Positions 53,956 to 62,025 of a stretch of 64,000 bases of DNA are shown one piece after another. Every line of letters begins with the position of its first letter. The first letter of the stretch is position 1. This stretch comes from Dyadobacter sp. CY323. GTDB lineage: Bacteria > Bacteroidota > Bacteroidia > Cytophagales > Spirosomataceae. A program made the position numbers and the translations under genes. The notes under the pieces are model-generated. The model searched no databases. It was not told the DNA's origin and worked only from the letters and a program-made list of their open reading frames with translations. Location: assembly GCF_021390245.1 (NCBI RefSeq), contig NZ_JAJUXH010000001.1, positions 186,001 to 250,000 of the forward strand, written 5' to 3'.

Positions 53956-55950
53956 CTACCGTATGACAATTTTTTTGGTCAATTCGCGATCACCGTCTTT
54001 AATCCTAATGACGTGTAAACCAGCAGATCCGTCCGGCACGACCATCATTACCTGATTATCATTAACATTTTGAGAGATCAGGGACTGGCCTTTCGAATTG
54101 AGAAGCGAAACAGAGCCACGCATTTGTTTTTTGAACTTTACTGTCAGCGGCTGATTCCTTGTGGCCGGATTAGGGTAAACAGCATAAAGGTACTCGTCTT
54201 GCTCTACACCCAGAACCACCGGCGCCTCGATTTCCGCATAACCATAATCCGCCGATTCCGATGTTTTACTGACTGCCTTCAGTCGATACATCAATTTGGT
54301 GCCGGTAGCTGATTTGTCCAGGTATTCCAATGTCTGACCGGAAAGACGCGCAATTGCATTATATGAGTTTTCAGACGATAATTTTCTCTCGAGAAGAAAT
54401 TCGGATGTCTCGGCAACAGCTGGCCAGGTGAGCTTGATACTTTTGTCGGCCTGTTCGGCAGCAGTAAGGGTAGGGGTTGCGAGACCTGCGGCGATGGGAA
54501 CGTTGTAAAATGTAAATGCACGCATTCCCAGCTTGTTTTTTATAAATGGGCCGGTGAACGGGTAATAGGGCCCGCCTTCTGCTATATACATCGGGAGGTA
54601 ATTGATTCTCGATGCGTTTTGTGGCGTACTCAATTCGAGCGTTACCCGGTTACCTTCGGCTTTTCCGGATGTGACTGCGCCTGCTGCATCGTCCAGGTAA
54701 ATGAAGTCTTTCATCTGCAGCGTGACATTGGATGGAGTTGTATATGCGGCGGGATATTGGAGTTCCTGACCTTCATCAAAAACGAGTACCAGCTGCTTTT
54801 TCTCGGCAGTTTTGTAAAAGACTTTTTTAATTGATGGCGAGTAAATGTTGGAAGTATCTTTTAGTGTGTAAAAATCTTTGAGCATCATCCTAGAAAGCTC
54901 AAACCCACCCTGCTGATTTCCCTCGCGACTGTAATGCAAACCATCAAAACCGGTTGTTCCCACAGTAGCAATGGACTCCGCGTCTGGATAAATGTCGGGC
55001 AATCGCCGCTGATAATCTCTAATTACGGCGCCCACAGGTGAAGGGTAGTAAATGATGTCGATCTGAAAAATGTAGAATTTCTGGATGTTTGGAAAATCCA
55101 TTTTCAGGTTTTGCTTCAGCTTGTCAAAATTGCCTTCCCATCCGCCGCCTTCATTGTAAGCCTCAGATTCGCCCTGACGAAAAATATATGCTTTGACCGC
55201 ATTGGCCAGTCCCGCTTTTTGTACCCGATATAGCATTCGCCCATAACCATTGTTCAGATCTACCGGATTACCCTCCGTCCGTATTGAGTGACCATATGCG
55301 GAAGACCAGTGAAAACCGGCGTTGATCAGGCAGTTTGGGATTCCTGATTTTTCCATAAGCTGCTTCTGAATTTCGAAACCCATATTGCCGACATTATCAT
55401 GATACGCATTCATATTTGATAGTGACCAGAGCGTATCGGCAGCATTGTAAGTTGCAGTGTTCAGATTGTCCGTTATTCTTCCAAAGGTCCGGCAAAACTG
55501 ACTGGTGTCCCGTTCGGTAAAAAAGCCTGTCGAGTTGGATTGTCCGGAAAGTACATACACATCGCCGCTCACGACATGCTTCCGGTCGACTACCAACACG
55601 GAATCTCCATCTTTGCAGACAAAAACCTTAAAACTGTAATTTGCCAGCTCGGCTTTGATTTTGGTTTCAGCCGCGAATGTGGCTTTTCCATTGCTCTGGT
55701 ATTTGAGATCGGCCTTTAAGTATTTCTGCAACGTGTTGTTGCGACTTACTAAAATAGACATGTATTTCCATCCTGCTGCTTCCACGATGCCTGAAACAGG
55801 GACCAGCGCCTCATTTGCAGCATCTCTGGGGTACAATTGATAATCTTGCGGGAGCTTTGAAAAGACAACGGAATAGAAACGCTGGGCCTGGCTGGCTGTT
55901 ACAGAAATCAAAAAAAAGATGGCTGCCTGAAGAAGAGGTTTCACAGTCAT
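53956..55950 (-). CDS. T9SS-secreted sialate O-acetylesterase-like (SASA) protein
   Basis: Product of 664 residues. A signal peptide (1-22) precedes a beta region and a SASA/SGNH esterase core with the nucleophile motif VLSGQSNSTGFF (about 130-145), NAGFHWSSAYGHSIR, IFRQGESEAYNEGG (block with the family's GExD-like element) and a distal GFDGLHYSREGN with Asp/His. A fibronectin-like domain (about 500-580) follows. The C-terminal type A sorting domain starts LYAVYPNPATRNQPLTV and ends HVIRIKDGDRELTKKIVIR. It probably removes acetyl groups from complex glycans at the cell surface. It is co-oriented with the GH43 gene 40 bp upstream. Confidence 0.88.
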   Translation of the reverse strand: MTVKPLLQAAIFFLISVTASQAQRFYSVVFSKLPQDYQLYPRDAANEALVPVSGIVEAAGWKYMSILVSRNNTLQKYLKADLKYQSNGKATFAAETKIKAELANYSFKVFVCKDGDSVLVVDRKHVVSGDVYVLSGQSNSTGFFTERDTSQFCRTFGRITDNLNTATYNAADTLWSLSNMNAYHDNVGNMGFEIQKQLMEKSGIPNCLINAGFHWSSAYGHSIRTEGNPVDLNNGYGRMLYRVQKAGLANAVKAYIFRQGESEAYNEGGGWEGNFDKLKQNLKMDFPNIQKFYIFQIDIIYYPSPVGAVIRDYQRRLPDIYPDAESIATVGTTGFDGLHYSREGNQQGGFELSRMMLKDFYTLKDTSNIYSPSIKKVFYKTAEKKQLVLVFDEGQELQYPAAYTTPSNVTLQMKDFIYLDDAAGAVTSGKAEGNRVTLELSTPQNASRINYLPMYIAEGGPYYPFTGPFIKNKLGMRAFTFYNVPIAAGLATPTLTAAEQADKSIKLTWPAVAETSEFLLERKLSSENSYNAIARLSGQTLEYLDKSATGTKLMYRLKAVSKTSESADYGYAEIEAPVVLGVEQDEYLYAVYPNPATRNQPLTVKFKKQMRGSVSLLNSKGQSLISQNVNDNQVMMVVPDGSAGLHVIRIKDGDRELTKKIVIR

Positions 55951-55990
55951 GATAGGAAACGTTAATGTTCTTTTTAGGTTTAAAACGTAA

Positions 55991-56998
55991 TTATCTGAGT
56001 GAAACCGGTTTTACGCCTTCAACGGTGATCTTAACCGGATTGATCATGCCATTTTTATCGAAAGTCATTACGTCCACACACGTTTCGCGGTGGTTGCCAT
56101 CGGTCTCTGTCAACGGTCTCCGGTGGTATACGATATACCACTCATCTTTGCCGGGAATTTGAATGACCGAATGGTGACCTGCGCCCGTTGCTACTTTGGG
56201 ATCTTGCTGAAGGATTTTGTCAACTCTTTTGAATGGACCGAACGGAGAGTCTGCGATGGCGTATGCAACCGAGTAGTCGGGGCCAGTCCAGCCGCCTTCT
56301 GACCACATAAAGTAATATTTGCCATTGCGAATAAACATGAATGGCCCTTCGACATAACCTTCCGGCGTGATTTCACGGAATGTTGTTCCGTCTTCGAAAG
56401 GTATGAAACCTGTGAAATCAGGTTTTAATTTTGCGACGTTGCAATGGCGCCAGCCGCCGTAAAATAAGTAATGCTGACCGTCTTTGTCTTTGAAAACAAA
56501 CTGATCAATCGGCTGCGCTTTATTGTGGAATTTATCAATGAGTGGTTTTCCAAGAAGATCTTTGAAAGGGCCTTCGGGGCGATCGGCGACTGCAACTCCG
56601 ATTCCACCGTATTCATTATCGCTTTGAATGTCGTTCGCTCCGAAAAAGAAGTAGTACTTGTTGTCTTTTTCGATAATGGAAGGTGCCCACATGGCTCGTT
56701 TTGCCCATTTAATCGCGGACGTGTCCAGGATGTTTTCGTGCTTTTGCCACGTTATGAGGTCTTTTGACGAGAATGCATCAAAATGGACCTGTTTATTATA
56801 GGGAGCTGAAAAAGTAGGGTATATCCAAAACGTTTTATTAAAAATAATCCCTTCAGGATCAGCATACCAGCCAGGAAAAACCGGATTCCCCGAGGTCGCT
56901 TTGTCCCTGGCGGGGCCATCTGAGGATTTTTTGGGAGACTGGGAAAATGATAACAGGCTTATGTGGGACAGTAAAACCAGAATGTAGTGTTTTTTCAT
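55991..56998 (-). CDS. Glycoside hydrolase family 43 enzyme
   Basis: Product of 335 residues with a signal peptide (MKKHYILVLLSHISLLSFSQ). GH43 five-blade propeller motifs: PGWYADPEGI with the base Asp, MWAPSIIEKDNKYYFFFGAN, PIDQFVFKDKDGQHYLFYGGW with the pKa-modulating Asp, and EGYVEGPFMFIRNGKYYFMWSEGGW with the acid Glu, then GAGHHSVIQIPGKDEWYIVYHRR. Members cut arabinan, xylan or galactan side chains. Secretion is by the general route; no T9SS tail is present. Its start codon lies 6 bp from a large inverted repeat. Confidence 0.92.
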   Translation of the reverse strand: MKKHYILVLLSHISLLSFSQSPKKSSDGPARDKATSGNPVFPGWYADPEGIIFNKTFWIYPTFSAPYNKQVHFDAFSSKDLITWQKHENILDTSAIKWAKRAMWAPSIIEKDNKYYFFFGANDIQSDNEYGGIGVAVADRPEGPFKDLLGKPLIDKFHNKAQPIDQFVFKDKDGQHYLFYGGWRHCNVAKLKPDFTGFIPFEDGTTFREITPEGYVEGPFMFIRNGKYYFMWSEGGWTGPDYSVAYAIADSPFGPFKRVDKILQQDPKVATGAGHHSVIQIPGKDEWYIVYHRRPLTETDGNHRETCVDVMTFDKNGMINPVKITVEGVKPVSLR

Positions 56999-57003
56999 TA
57001 GCT

Positions 57004-57047
57004 GGACAAAAATTAAGTAACCTTTGTAAAGTACTTAATTTTTGTCC
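57004..57047 (-). promoter_or_regulatory. Perfect 16-bp inverted repeat abutting the GH43 start codon
   Basis: GGACAAAAATTAAGTA at 57004-57019 is the exact reverse complement of 57032-57047, with a 12-nt spacer. It fills the 53-bp gap between the GH43 ATG (56998) and the stop of the upstream membrane-protein gene (57052). On the minus strand it contains TAATTTTTG, close to a -7 element. It can be a terminator, an operator for a dimeric regulator, or an RNA hairpin that hides the GH43 ribosome-binding region. Confidence 0.65.
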
Positions 57048-57051
57048 AAAA

Positions 57052-58194
57052 TTAATAGACCTCACCGGCTCCGCCTCCTCCAAAGTTACCTCCACCAAAT
57101 TCAATTCCATTTTCCTGGGGTGTTTGGCCAAGACTTTGCGCAACCAGTATGGCTTCCAGATTGGCAAATTGCCTTTCTTCTTCCTTTTCGTCCGATAGGC
57201 CATGTTTTGGAACATGCAGGTACCGAATCGCGGCGGCAGCGACAACGATCAGCATCACGCCAACAAAAATCAGTTCTTGTGAAACAGTGAGTGGACTGAA
57301 ATAATGGCGATAGGTGTAGATCGAAAAGGCCAGTGTTAACATGCCGATAATCAATAGGATACGATTGTGTTTTTTAAAGCCAAATGTGATGTACAAAATC
57401 GGTATCAGGGTTGTAAAAGTATAGAAAATGGATGAAAATGCGATTTGCGGGGAAACACGCAGGTTCAATGCATTCAGCGATGCGTTCCCCTCGCGTACCA
57501 CGAAATAATTTCCTCCCAGGTAAAAAGTGACCAGCGACAATACTTCCAGTACTTTCTGGCAGTCCAGGTAATACACATCTTTGTTCCTTTTGACCCAGAA
57601 ATAAACCAATGCGGCGAGGATCATCAAGGAGAATGGTAACAATGCTTTCCCGAGAGGAAATTTCATCATCAGGTTGGCCAGCAACGTGAACAGAAGGAAA
57701 AAAGATACCGCTGCGGCCAGCAGATCGGCATATCGCAGGGTTGCGGGTATCAGGACCAACAGGGAAATAATCAGGTAAACAGAGAGCGGTGCATCTTCAA
57801 ATAATAAAAACAATGGTGCGACAGCGCAGGAAGCGGCCGCATAGAGCAACGCATTGTCAACACCGGAATGAAAGAGATTTCGATTTTTGATCACGTATTC
57901 CAGAAAAAAGAAAAACGATGCGCTGCAAATGATACTGAGAACAGAAAACGATTGCCCGGAGCCTCCTTCAAGGAAAAAAATGGAGGCAAACCCCACGAAA
58001 AATGAACATGCAATTGTGCCGAAAAAGAATAAACCGATTTTTACAAATATGCCCGGCCTGTAAAATTGTTCAGGAAAACTGATTTTCAATTCGTCCATTT
58101 GAGCCGTACTCAACAGCCCTTTTTCTAACCATTTGGATGCTTTGCGGAGAATGTAGAGGTTCTCTACCCAGGTTTCGTTATATGCTTTTTTCAT
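57052..58194 (-). CDS. DUF2157-like integral membrane protein with glycine-rich tail
   Basis: Product of 380 residues. The N-terminal cytoplasmic part (ASKWLEKGLLSTAQMDELKISFPEQFYRP) resembles DUF2157 starts. About ten membrane helices follow (FVKIGLFFFGTIACSFFVGFASIF through ELIFVGVMLIVVAAAAIRYL). The C-terminal tail is charged, then ends GGGNFGGGGAGEVY. It overlaps the next gene upstream by 17 bp; the two share an architecture and probably work together. Function unknown. Confidence 0.78.
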   Translation of the reverse strand: MKKAYNETWVENLYILRKASKWLEKGLLSTAQMDELKISFPEQFYRPGIFVKIGLFFFGTIACSFFVGFASIFFLEGGSGQSFSVLSIICSASFFFFLEYVIKNRNLFHSGVDNALLYAAASCAVAPLFLLFEDAPLSVYLIISLLVLIPATLRYADLLAAAVSFFLLFTLLANLMMKFPLGKALLPFSLMILAALVYFWVKRNKDVYYLDCQKVLEVLSLVTFYLGGNYFVVREGNASLNALNLRVSPQIAFSSIFYTFTTLIPILYITFGFKKHNRILLIIGMLTLAFSIYTYRHYFSPLTVSQELIFVGVMLIVVAAAAIRYLHVPKHGLSDEKEEERQFANLEAILVAQSLGQTPQENGIEFGGGNFGGGGAGEVY

Positions 58195-59155
58195 TTTTGA
58201 TACCGAGGAATTTTTTGAATTTTAAAAGGAAAATAATGACGCCTACGCTCGAAGCCATGAAGTAAACAGAACTCAAAAGAAATGCGGCTTCATCGCCCAA
58301 CAGCGTAAACAGGCTGTATGTAATGATGATATATCCGTAAATGACTCCCATTAAAAGAAAAATGAGGGACTGCTGATGACGGGCGCGCAAAACGAAAAAG
58401 CAGGTGAGTCCCAGGCCAATAACGAAGTAAACGATTTTGAGATCCTGACTGAATAATCCGATCAAAGAAGCAATGCAAGAGAGATTGCCACCTAAAAACA
58501 TATAGGTAAATGCAAAGTGCTTTTTTACTTTTTTTACCTCCGATACCCAGCCAAACCCAACCAGCATTGATCCGAGAATTACAGCAGTAACCAAAAGCCG
58601 CCCCTCCGTAAAGTCATTTTCGAAGATAGACATTGGGGCTATGGTCAGGCCGAGCCAGGAAGCCAGGCCTGTAATGGCCATAGATAATGCGCCTTTGTGG
58701 TCGAACCGGTAGGCACAAAAAAAGAACACAATGGTTGGAATGATGATCGCCAGACCGTAACGTGTTCCGAAAACATTGTACTGGAACTGAAGATAGCCTT
58801 CTAATGCTAAAAACGTTGTGCAGCCCAGCAGCAAGACAAAGTCGGCAAGCTTAACCGGACTTTTTACCTCGTCATGACTATAAGGCAGGCTGTGTTTAGA
58901 TACGTAAAAAAAGCACGCAACGGTAAGTGTCGCAATGATAGCGATAATGGCTTGGTGTCCAATGGTATCTATATTTTCATAAATGATAATACCTGTACCT
59001 GCGCTAAACAGGAGAATGCCGATGTACAGGACGGATCGTAGTTCCCAGTGAATAGAAAACGGCTTTTTTAGCTCGTAGTCAGCTATTAACGTAGTTTGCC
59101 GGCCGGAAATAATTCCGTTTTCCACCAGCTTTTGGAGGATTGTTTGAATGGTCAT
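58178..59155 (-). CDS. DUF2157-like integral membrane protein
   Basis: Product of 325 residues. A cytoplasmic start (IQTILQKLVENGIISGRQTTLIADYELKKPFSIHWE) is followed by about ten membrane helices (RSVLYIGILLFSAGTGIIIYEN and onwards), ending in a basic tail (LLKFKKFLGIKNEKSI). Layout matches the partner at 57052-58194, and the 17-bp overlap couples the genes. No enzymatic motif was seen. Confidence 0.75.
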   Translation of the reverse strand: MTIQTILQKLVENGIISGRQTTLIADYELKKPFSIHWELRSVLYIGILLFSAGTGIIIYENIDTIGHQAIIAIIATLTVACFFYVSKHSLPYSHDEVKSPVKLADFVLLLGCTTFLALEGYLQFQYNVFGTRYGLAIIIPTIVFFFCAYRFDHKGALSMAITGLASWLGLTIAPMSIFENDFTEGRLLVTAVILGSMLVGFGWVSEVKKVKKHFAFTYMFLGGNLSCIASLIGLFSQDLKIVYFVIGLGLTCFFVLRARHQQSLIFLLMGVIYGYIIITYSLFTLLGDEAAFLLSSVYFMASSVGVIIFLLKFKKFLGIKNEKSI

Positions 59156-59260
59156 CGGGAATTAAAATGAGAAGATTAAAGATAAGCCAATAACCCAGCG
59201 ATCGCATAAACGAAACGTTCAAGTTATTTATCGGAACGCGTCAGGAATTAAACGGTAATA

Positions 59261-60037
59261 CTAAAAGCGGAGAACAAAATCTTCCTTAACCTGCTCGCTT
59301 CTGAAGAATACCAGACCGACCCAAAAAAGATCAACGGTAAGGGTCACTTTCGGGTGGGATTTGATCTGCTCCCAGGCTTCTGTCATTTCCTTTGACCAGT
59401 ATATGTCGTCGAATATGAAAACAGATTCATTTTTGATGTAGGGAAGGCAATTTTCGAAGTAGCGGACGGTAGGCTCCAACCGGTGATTTGCATCGAAGTA
59501 TGCAAAGTCAATGGTCTTATTCAGGCTTTTCAGGCGTTCAGGAAGTGTCTGATCAATATTTCCAAGTACGATCTCGATGTTATTTGCATTTAGTTTTGCA
59601 AAATGCTGGCCGGCTTTTTGCGCAGTTTCAGGACAACCTTCAAAAGTGATCAGTTGAGCATCTCTTTTCGCCCGTGACATATATAATGTCGTCAATCCCA
59701 GAGAAGTACCTAGTTCTACGATGGTGTCGGGTTGAAATCTTTTTATCAGCCTGGAAAATAACCTGCCAAATTTTGCCGGTTTTTCAGCATTCCGGGCAAT
59801 GGTGCTGATTTTTCGAAGGTTGGATTTATTCACCCGCGATCCTGCACCTAAGTCAAGAATTTCAATTTTTTCATTTGAAGCCAGAAGTTCTTTGCGAAGC
59901 CTGATGATTTCCCGGTAATCCGGATTTTCATCCTCTTTGGCCGCAATAACATTGGTATAGAGTTCAAAAAGGAAAGGCGAATGAATGGAATGTTCGTTTC
60001 CCGAACGAAGCAGATACTTCAAATAAGCTGAAACCAA
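59261..60037 (-). CDS. Class I SAM-dependent methyltransferase
   Basis: Product of 258 residues. The SAM-binding motif I is IVELGTSLGLTTLYMS (about 115-130), followed by LITFEGCPETAQKAGQHF (acidic Glu for the ribose), VLGNIDQTLPERL and FAYFDANHRLEPTVRYFENCLPYI, FIFDDIYWSKEMTEAW. The overall pattern resembles O-methyltransferase-like small-molecule enzymes; substrate unknown. The start is TTG 60037, since no ATG or GTG is near; it lies 7 bp after the apaG stop, so the two genes are probably co-transcribed. Confidence 0.85.
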   Translation of the reverse strand: MVSAYLKYLLRSGNEHSIHSPFLFELYTNVIAAKEDENPDYREIIRLRKELLASNEKIEILDLGAGSRVNKSNLRKISTIARNAEKPAKFGRLFSRLIKRFQPDTIVELGTSLGLTTLYMSRAKRDAQLITFEGCPETAQKAGQHFAKLNANNIEIVLGNIDQTLPERLKSLNKTIDFAYFDANHRLEPTVRYFENCLPYIKNESVFIFDDIYWSKEMTEAWEQIKSHPKVTLTVDLFWVGLVFFRSEQVKEDFVLRF

Positions 60038-60044
60038 TGCAATT

Positions 60045-60431
60045 TTAATTTAACCGGTAAGGAGCTACCAGTGAGAACGCAGGAATAATCACTCTGAACT
60101 GGCGGCCGTCGAGCACGCGTTCCATGAGATAGGTGCCCGCCATTTTTCCGAGATCGGTCCTGAGGTTGCAACCCGAGACATAATCATGCAAATCGCCTGG
60201 CTCGAGAATAGGCTGAAGACCTACAATACCAGCGCCTTCGACTTCTCTAACCGTTCCGTTCGCATCGTAAATGTGCCAGTGTCTTCTTAAAAGTTTGACG
60301 GTATGCTCACTGTGATTTTCGATCAGAATCTTATATGTAAATACATAGTGATCCTGGCTGGGATTGGAGTAATCCGGCTGGTATTCCGTTAAAACGGTGA
60401 CTTTAACACCATCAGTTACTTTGGAAACCAT
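60045..60431 (-). CDS. apaG: ApaG family protein
   Basis: Product of 128 residues, the usual length. Family motifs are present: GVKVTVLTEYQPDYSNP, HYVFTYKILIENHSEHTVKLLRRHWHIYDANG, VEGAGIVGLQPILEPGDLHDYVSGCNLRTDLGKMAGTYLM and FRVIIPAFSL. ApaG is a fibronectin-type III-like fold protein with an uncertain role (linked to Co/Mg efflux in enterobacteria). It is divergent from ung. Confidence 0.95.
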   Translation of the reverse strand: MVSKVTDGVKVTVLTEYQPDYSNPSQDHYVFTYKILIENHSEHTVKLLRRHWHIYDANGTVREVEGAGIVGLQPILEPGDLHDYVSGCNLRTDLGKMAGTYLMERVLDGRQFRVIIPAFSLVAPYRLN

Positions 60432-60521
60432 AAAATTGAGGGTTATTTGACATTTCCTTCTTCACGATCTTCTTCTAATACCTCGCGCTACATCAATTTA
60501 AACGAAAATAGTAACCAATCA

Positions 60522-60554
60522 TTGATAAATGCAAATCAAAATCACATAATTTGG
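60522..60554 (+). promoter_or_regulatory. ung: Possible ung promoter
   Basis: TTG at 60522-60524 and TAATTTGG at 60547-60554 are 22 bp apart, a partial match to the Bacteroidota TTG / TAnnTTTG pattern. The ATG is 25 bp downstream of the -7 element. Confidence 0.3.
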
Positions 60555-60578
60555 TTTCTCAAACTAAAAACCCATAAC

Positions 60579-61244
60579 ATGGATGTCAGAATTGAAGAAT
60601 CCTGGAAAGCCCAGCTGGCGCCGGAATTTGAAAAAGAATATTTCGCGTCACTTGTAGCATTCATAAAAGAGGAATATAAAACCAGGCAAATCTTCCCGCC
60701 GAGCAAGCAAATATTTAATGCATTCGAGTATTGCCATTTTCCGGATTGTAAGGTGGTTATCATCGGGCAGGATCCCTATCATGGCTTGGGCCAGGCTCAC
60801 GGTCTGTGTTTTTCAGTGAATGACGGTGTACGGATCCCGCCGTCACTCGTCAATATTTTTAAAGAAGTAAAGGATGATCTTGGAACGCCGATACCTGCTT
60901 CGGGGAATCTGGAACGGTGGGCGAAACAAGGTGTATTGTTGTTGAATGCAACGCTGACGGTGCAGGCCGGCACCCCCGGATCTCACCAGAACAAAGGCTG
61001 GGAACGGTTTACGGATGCTGCGATCAAACGTCTGTCCGATGAGAAGGAAAATGTGGTTTTCATGCTATGGGGGAAATATGCGCAGGATAAGGGTTCAATT
61101 ATCGATCATAAAAAGCATTTGATCCTGAAAGCCAAACATCCGTCTCCGATGGCTGCGAATTACGGAGGCTGGTTTGGCATGCATCATTTCAGCCAGGCAA
61201 ATGCGTATCTGACAGAAAGAGGATTGGAGCCCATCAATTGGTGA
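60579..61244 (+). CDS. ung: Uracil-DNA glycosylase
   Basis: Product of 221 residues from ATG 60579, the normal length for family 1; a longer frame from 60447 adds 44 residues without similarity. It removes uracil from DNA. The catalytic water-activating motif is VVIIGQDPYHGLGQAHGL (Asp in GQDPYHG), the uracil pocket includes FSVNDGVRIPPSL, and the DNA-intercalation loop is KAKHPSPMAANYGGWFG (HPSP). VFMLWGKYAQ is also typical. A strong terminator follows. Confidence 0.97.
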   Translation: MDVRIEESWKAQLAPEFEKEYFASLVAFIKEEYKTRQIFPPSKQIFNAFEYCHFPDCKVVIIGQDPYHGLGQAHGLCFSVNDGVRIPPSLVNIFKEVKDDLGTPIPASGNLERWAKQGVLLLNATLTVQAGTPGSHQNKGWERFTDAAIKRLSDEKENVVFMLWGKYAQDKGSIIDHKKHLILKAKHPSPMAANYGGWFGMHHFSQANAYLTERGLEPINW

Positions 61245-61250
61245 GGCAAA

Positions 61251-61279
61251 AAAAAGAGTCGGGATGCCCGACTCTTTTT
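61251..61279 (+). terminator. Rho-independent terminator after ung
   Basis: AAAAAGAGTCGGG at 61251-61263 pairs with CCCGACTCTTTTT at 61267-61279 around an ATG loop. Being flanked by A and T tracts, it can also serve the convergent Dabb gene. Confidence 0.92.
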
Positions 61280-61306
61280 AAAATTTTCACTCCTATTACT
61301 ATTGTT

Positions 61307-61711
61307 TTACTTTTCGATGTTGGAATTCATTTCCAGCACTTTGTCCCAATTCGCCTCATTGTCTTTAACAAATTCTTTGCGATCGGCATTTAATGCATAT
61401 TGCTCAGCACCTTCATTTGTGCGGAACGTGAGGTAATGAATTACATCGAACTCATTCGATCCATTTTCGGACTTCTGCACATGCCCTGCTGAATAAGCAG
61501 TAAGGTCTTTCACGGCCTTCTTCATGTTTGCAAAGTCACGCATATGCTTTTCCATTTCTTCCGGCGTCGTACCCGCCTTAAACTTTATACATACGATTCG
61601 TTGGCTTTCAGCTGGTTTGTGCGGTACATATGCCCCATAAATTATCAGCATAAAAACGCATAACGCAAAAACAGGTACGAGGTATCCTAATGTTTTATTT
61701 CTAGTTCTCAT
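61307..61711 (-). CDS. Dabb (stress-responsive alpha/beta barrel) family protein with N-terminal membrane anchor
   Basis: Product of 134 residues. A hydrophobic N-terminal segment (about 9-29, LVPVFALCVFMLIIYGAYVP) acts as signal or anchor. The rest is a Dabb domain: RIVCIKFKAGTTPEEMEKHMRDFANM, LTAYSAGHV, FDVIHYLTFRTNEGAEQYA. Dabb proteins form small ferredoxin-like dimers, with varied roles. It is convergent with ung. Confidence 0.82.
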   Translation of the reverse strand: MRTRNKTLGYLVPVFALCVFMLIIYGAYVPHKPAESQRIVCIKFKAGTTPEEMEKHMRDFANMKKAVKDLTAYSAGHVQKSENGSNEFDVIHYLTFRTNEGAEQYALNADRKEFVKDNEANWDKVLEMNSNIEK

Positions 61712-62025
61712 TATTACAATTCGAAAAATACGCTTCTTTAATTTAACTCCAACAAAGATAAAACTTATATATCAAATTGCATTATTTAAATATTAAATAT
61801 AAATTATATTGCAAAATAGAGGACTGGTAGAAGATTTCTATTGAACTGAGCTTAAAATCAAAATAAAATTTTGTGAAGTTTATTTTGACAAATTTTATTG
61901 AACAGCTATAAACAGATGCATTCCCGGCGGTTTTGTTGATGGATTTTGACAGTCGCAAATTTTTATCAGTTATAAATCGGCCAAACACGTTACTTTTTTT
62001 ACAAAGTGCGTCTAAACAGGTGTAA
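61712..62025. other. AT-rich intergenic region between divergent genes
   Basis: A 314-bp stretch, very AT-rich, separating the Dabb gene (minus) from the zinc enzyme gene (plus). It must contain promoters for both, but no clear -7/-33 pair was identified. An 84-codon minus-strand frame here has biased, low-quality composition and is not called. Just before ATG 62026 an AGG at about 6 bp spacing looks like a ribosome-binding site. Confidence 0.45.

Noticed and set aside
60447..60578. 44-residue N-terminal extension of uracil-DNA glycosylase
   Set aside because: The extension is low in similarity to anything and crosses a possible promoter; the enzyme has normal length from ATG 60579.
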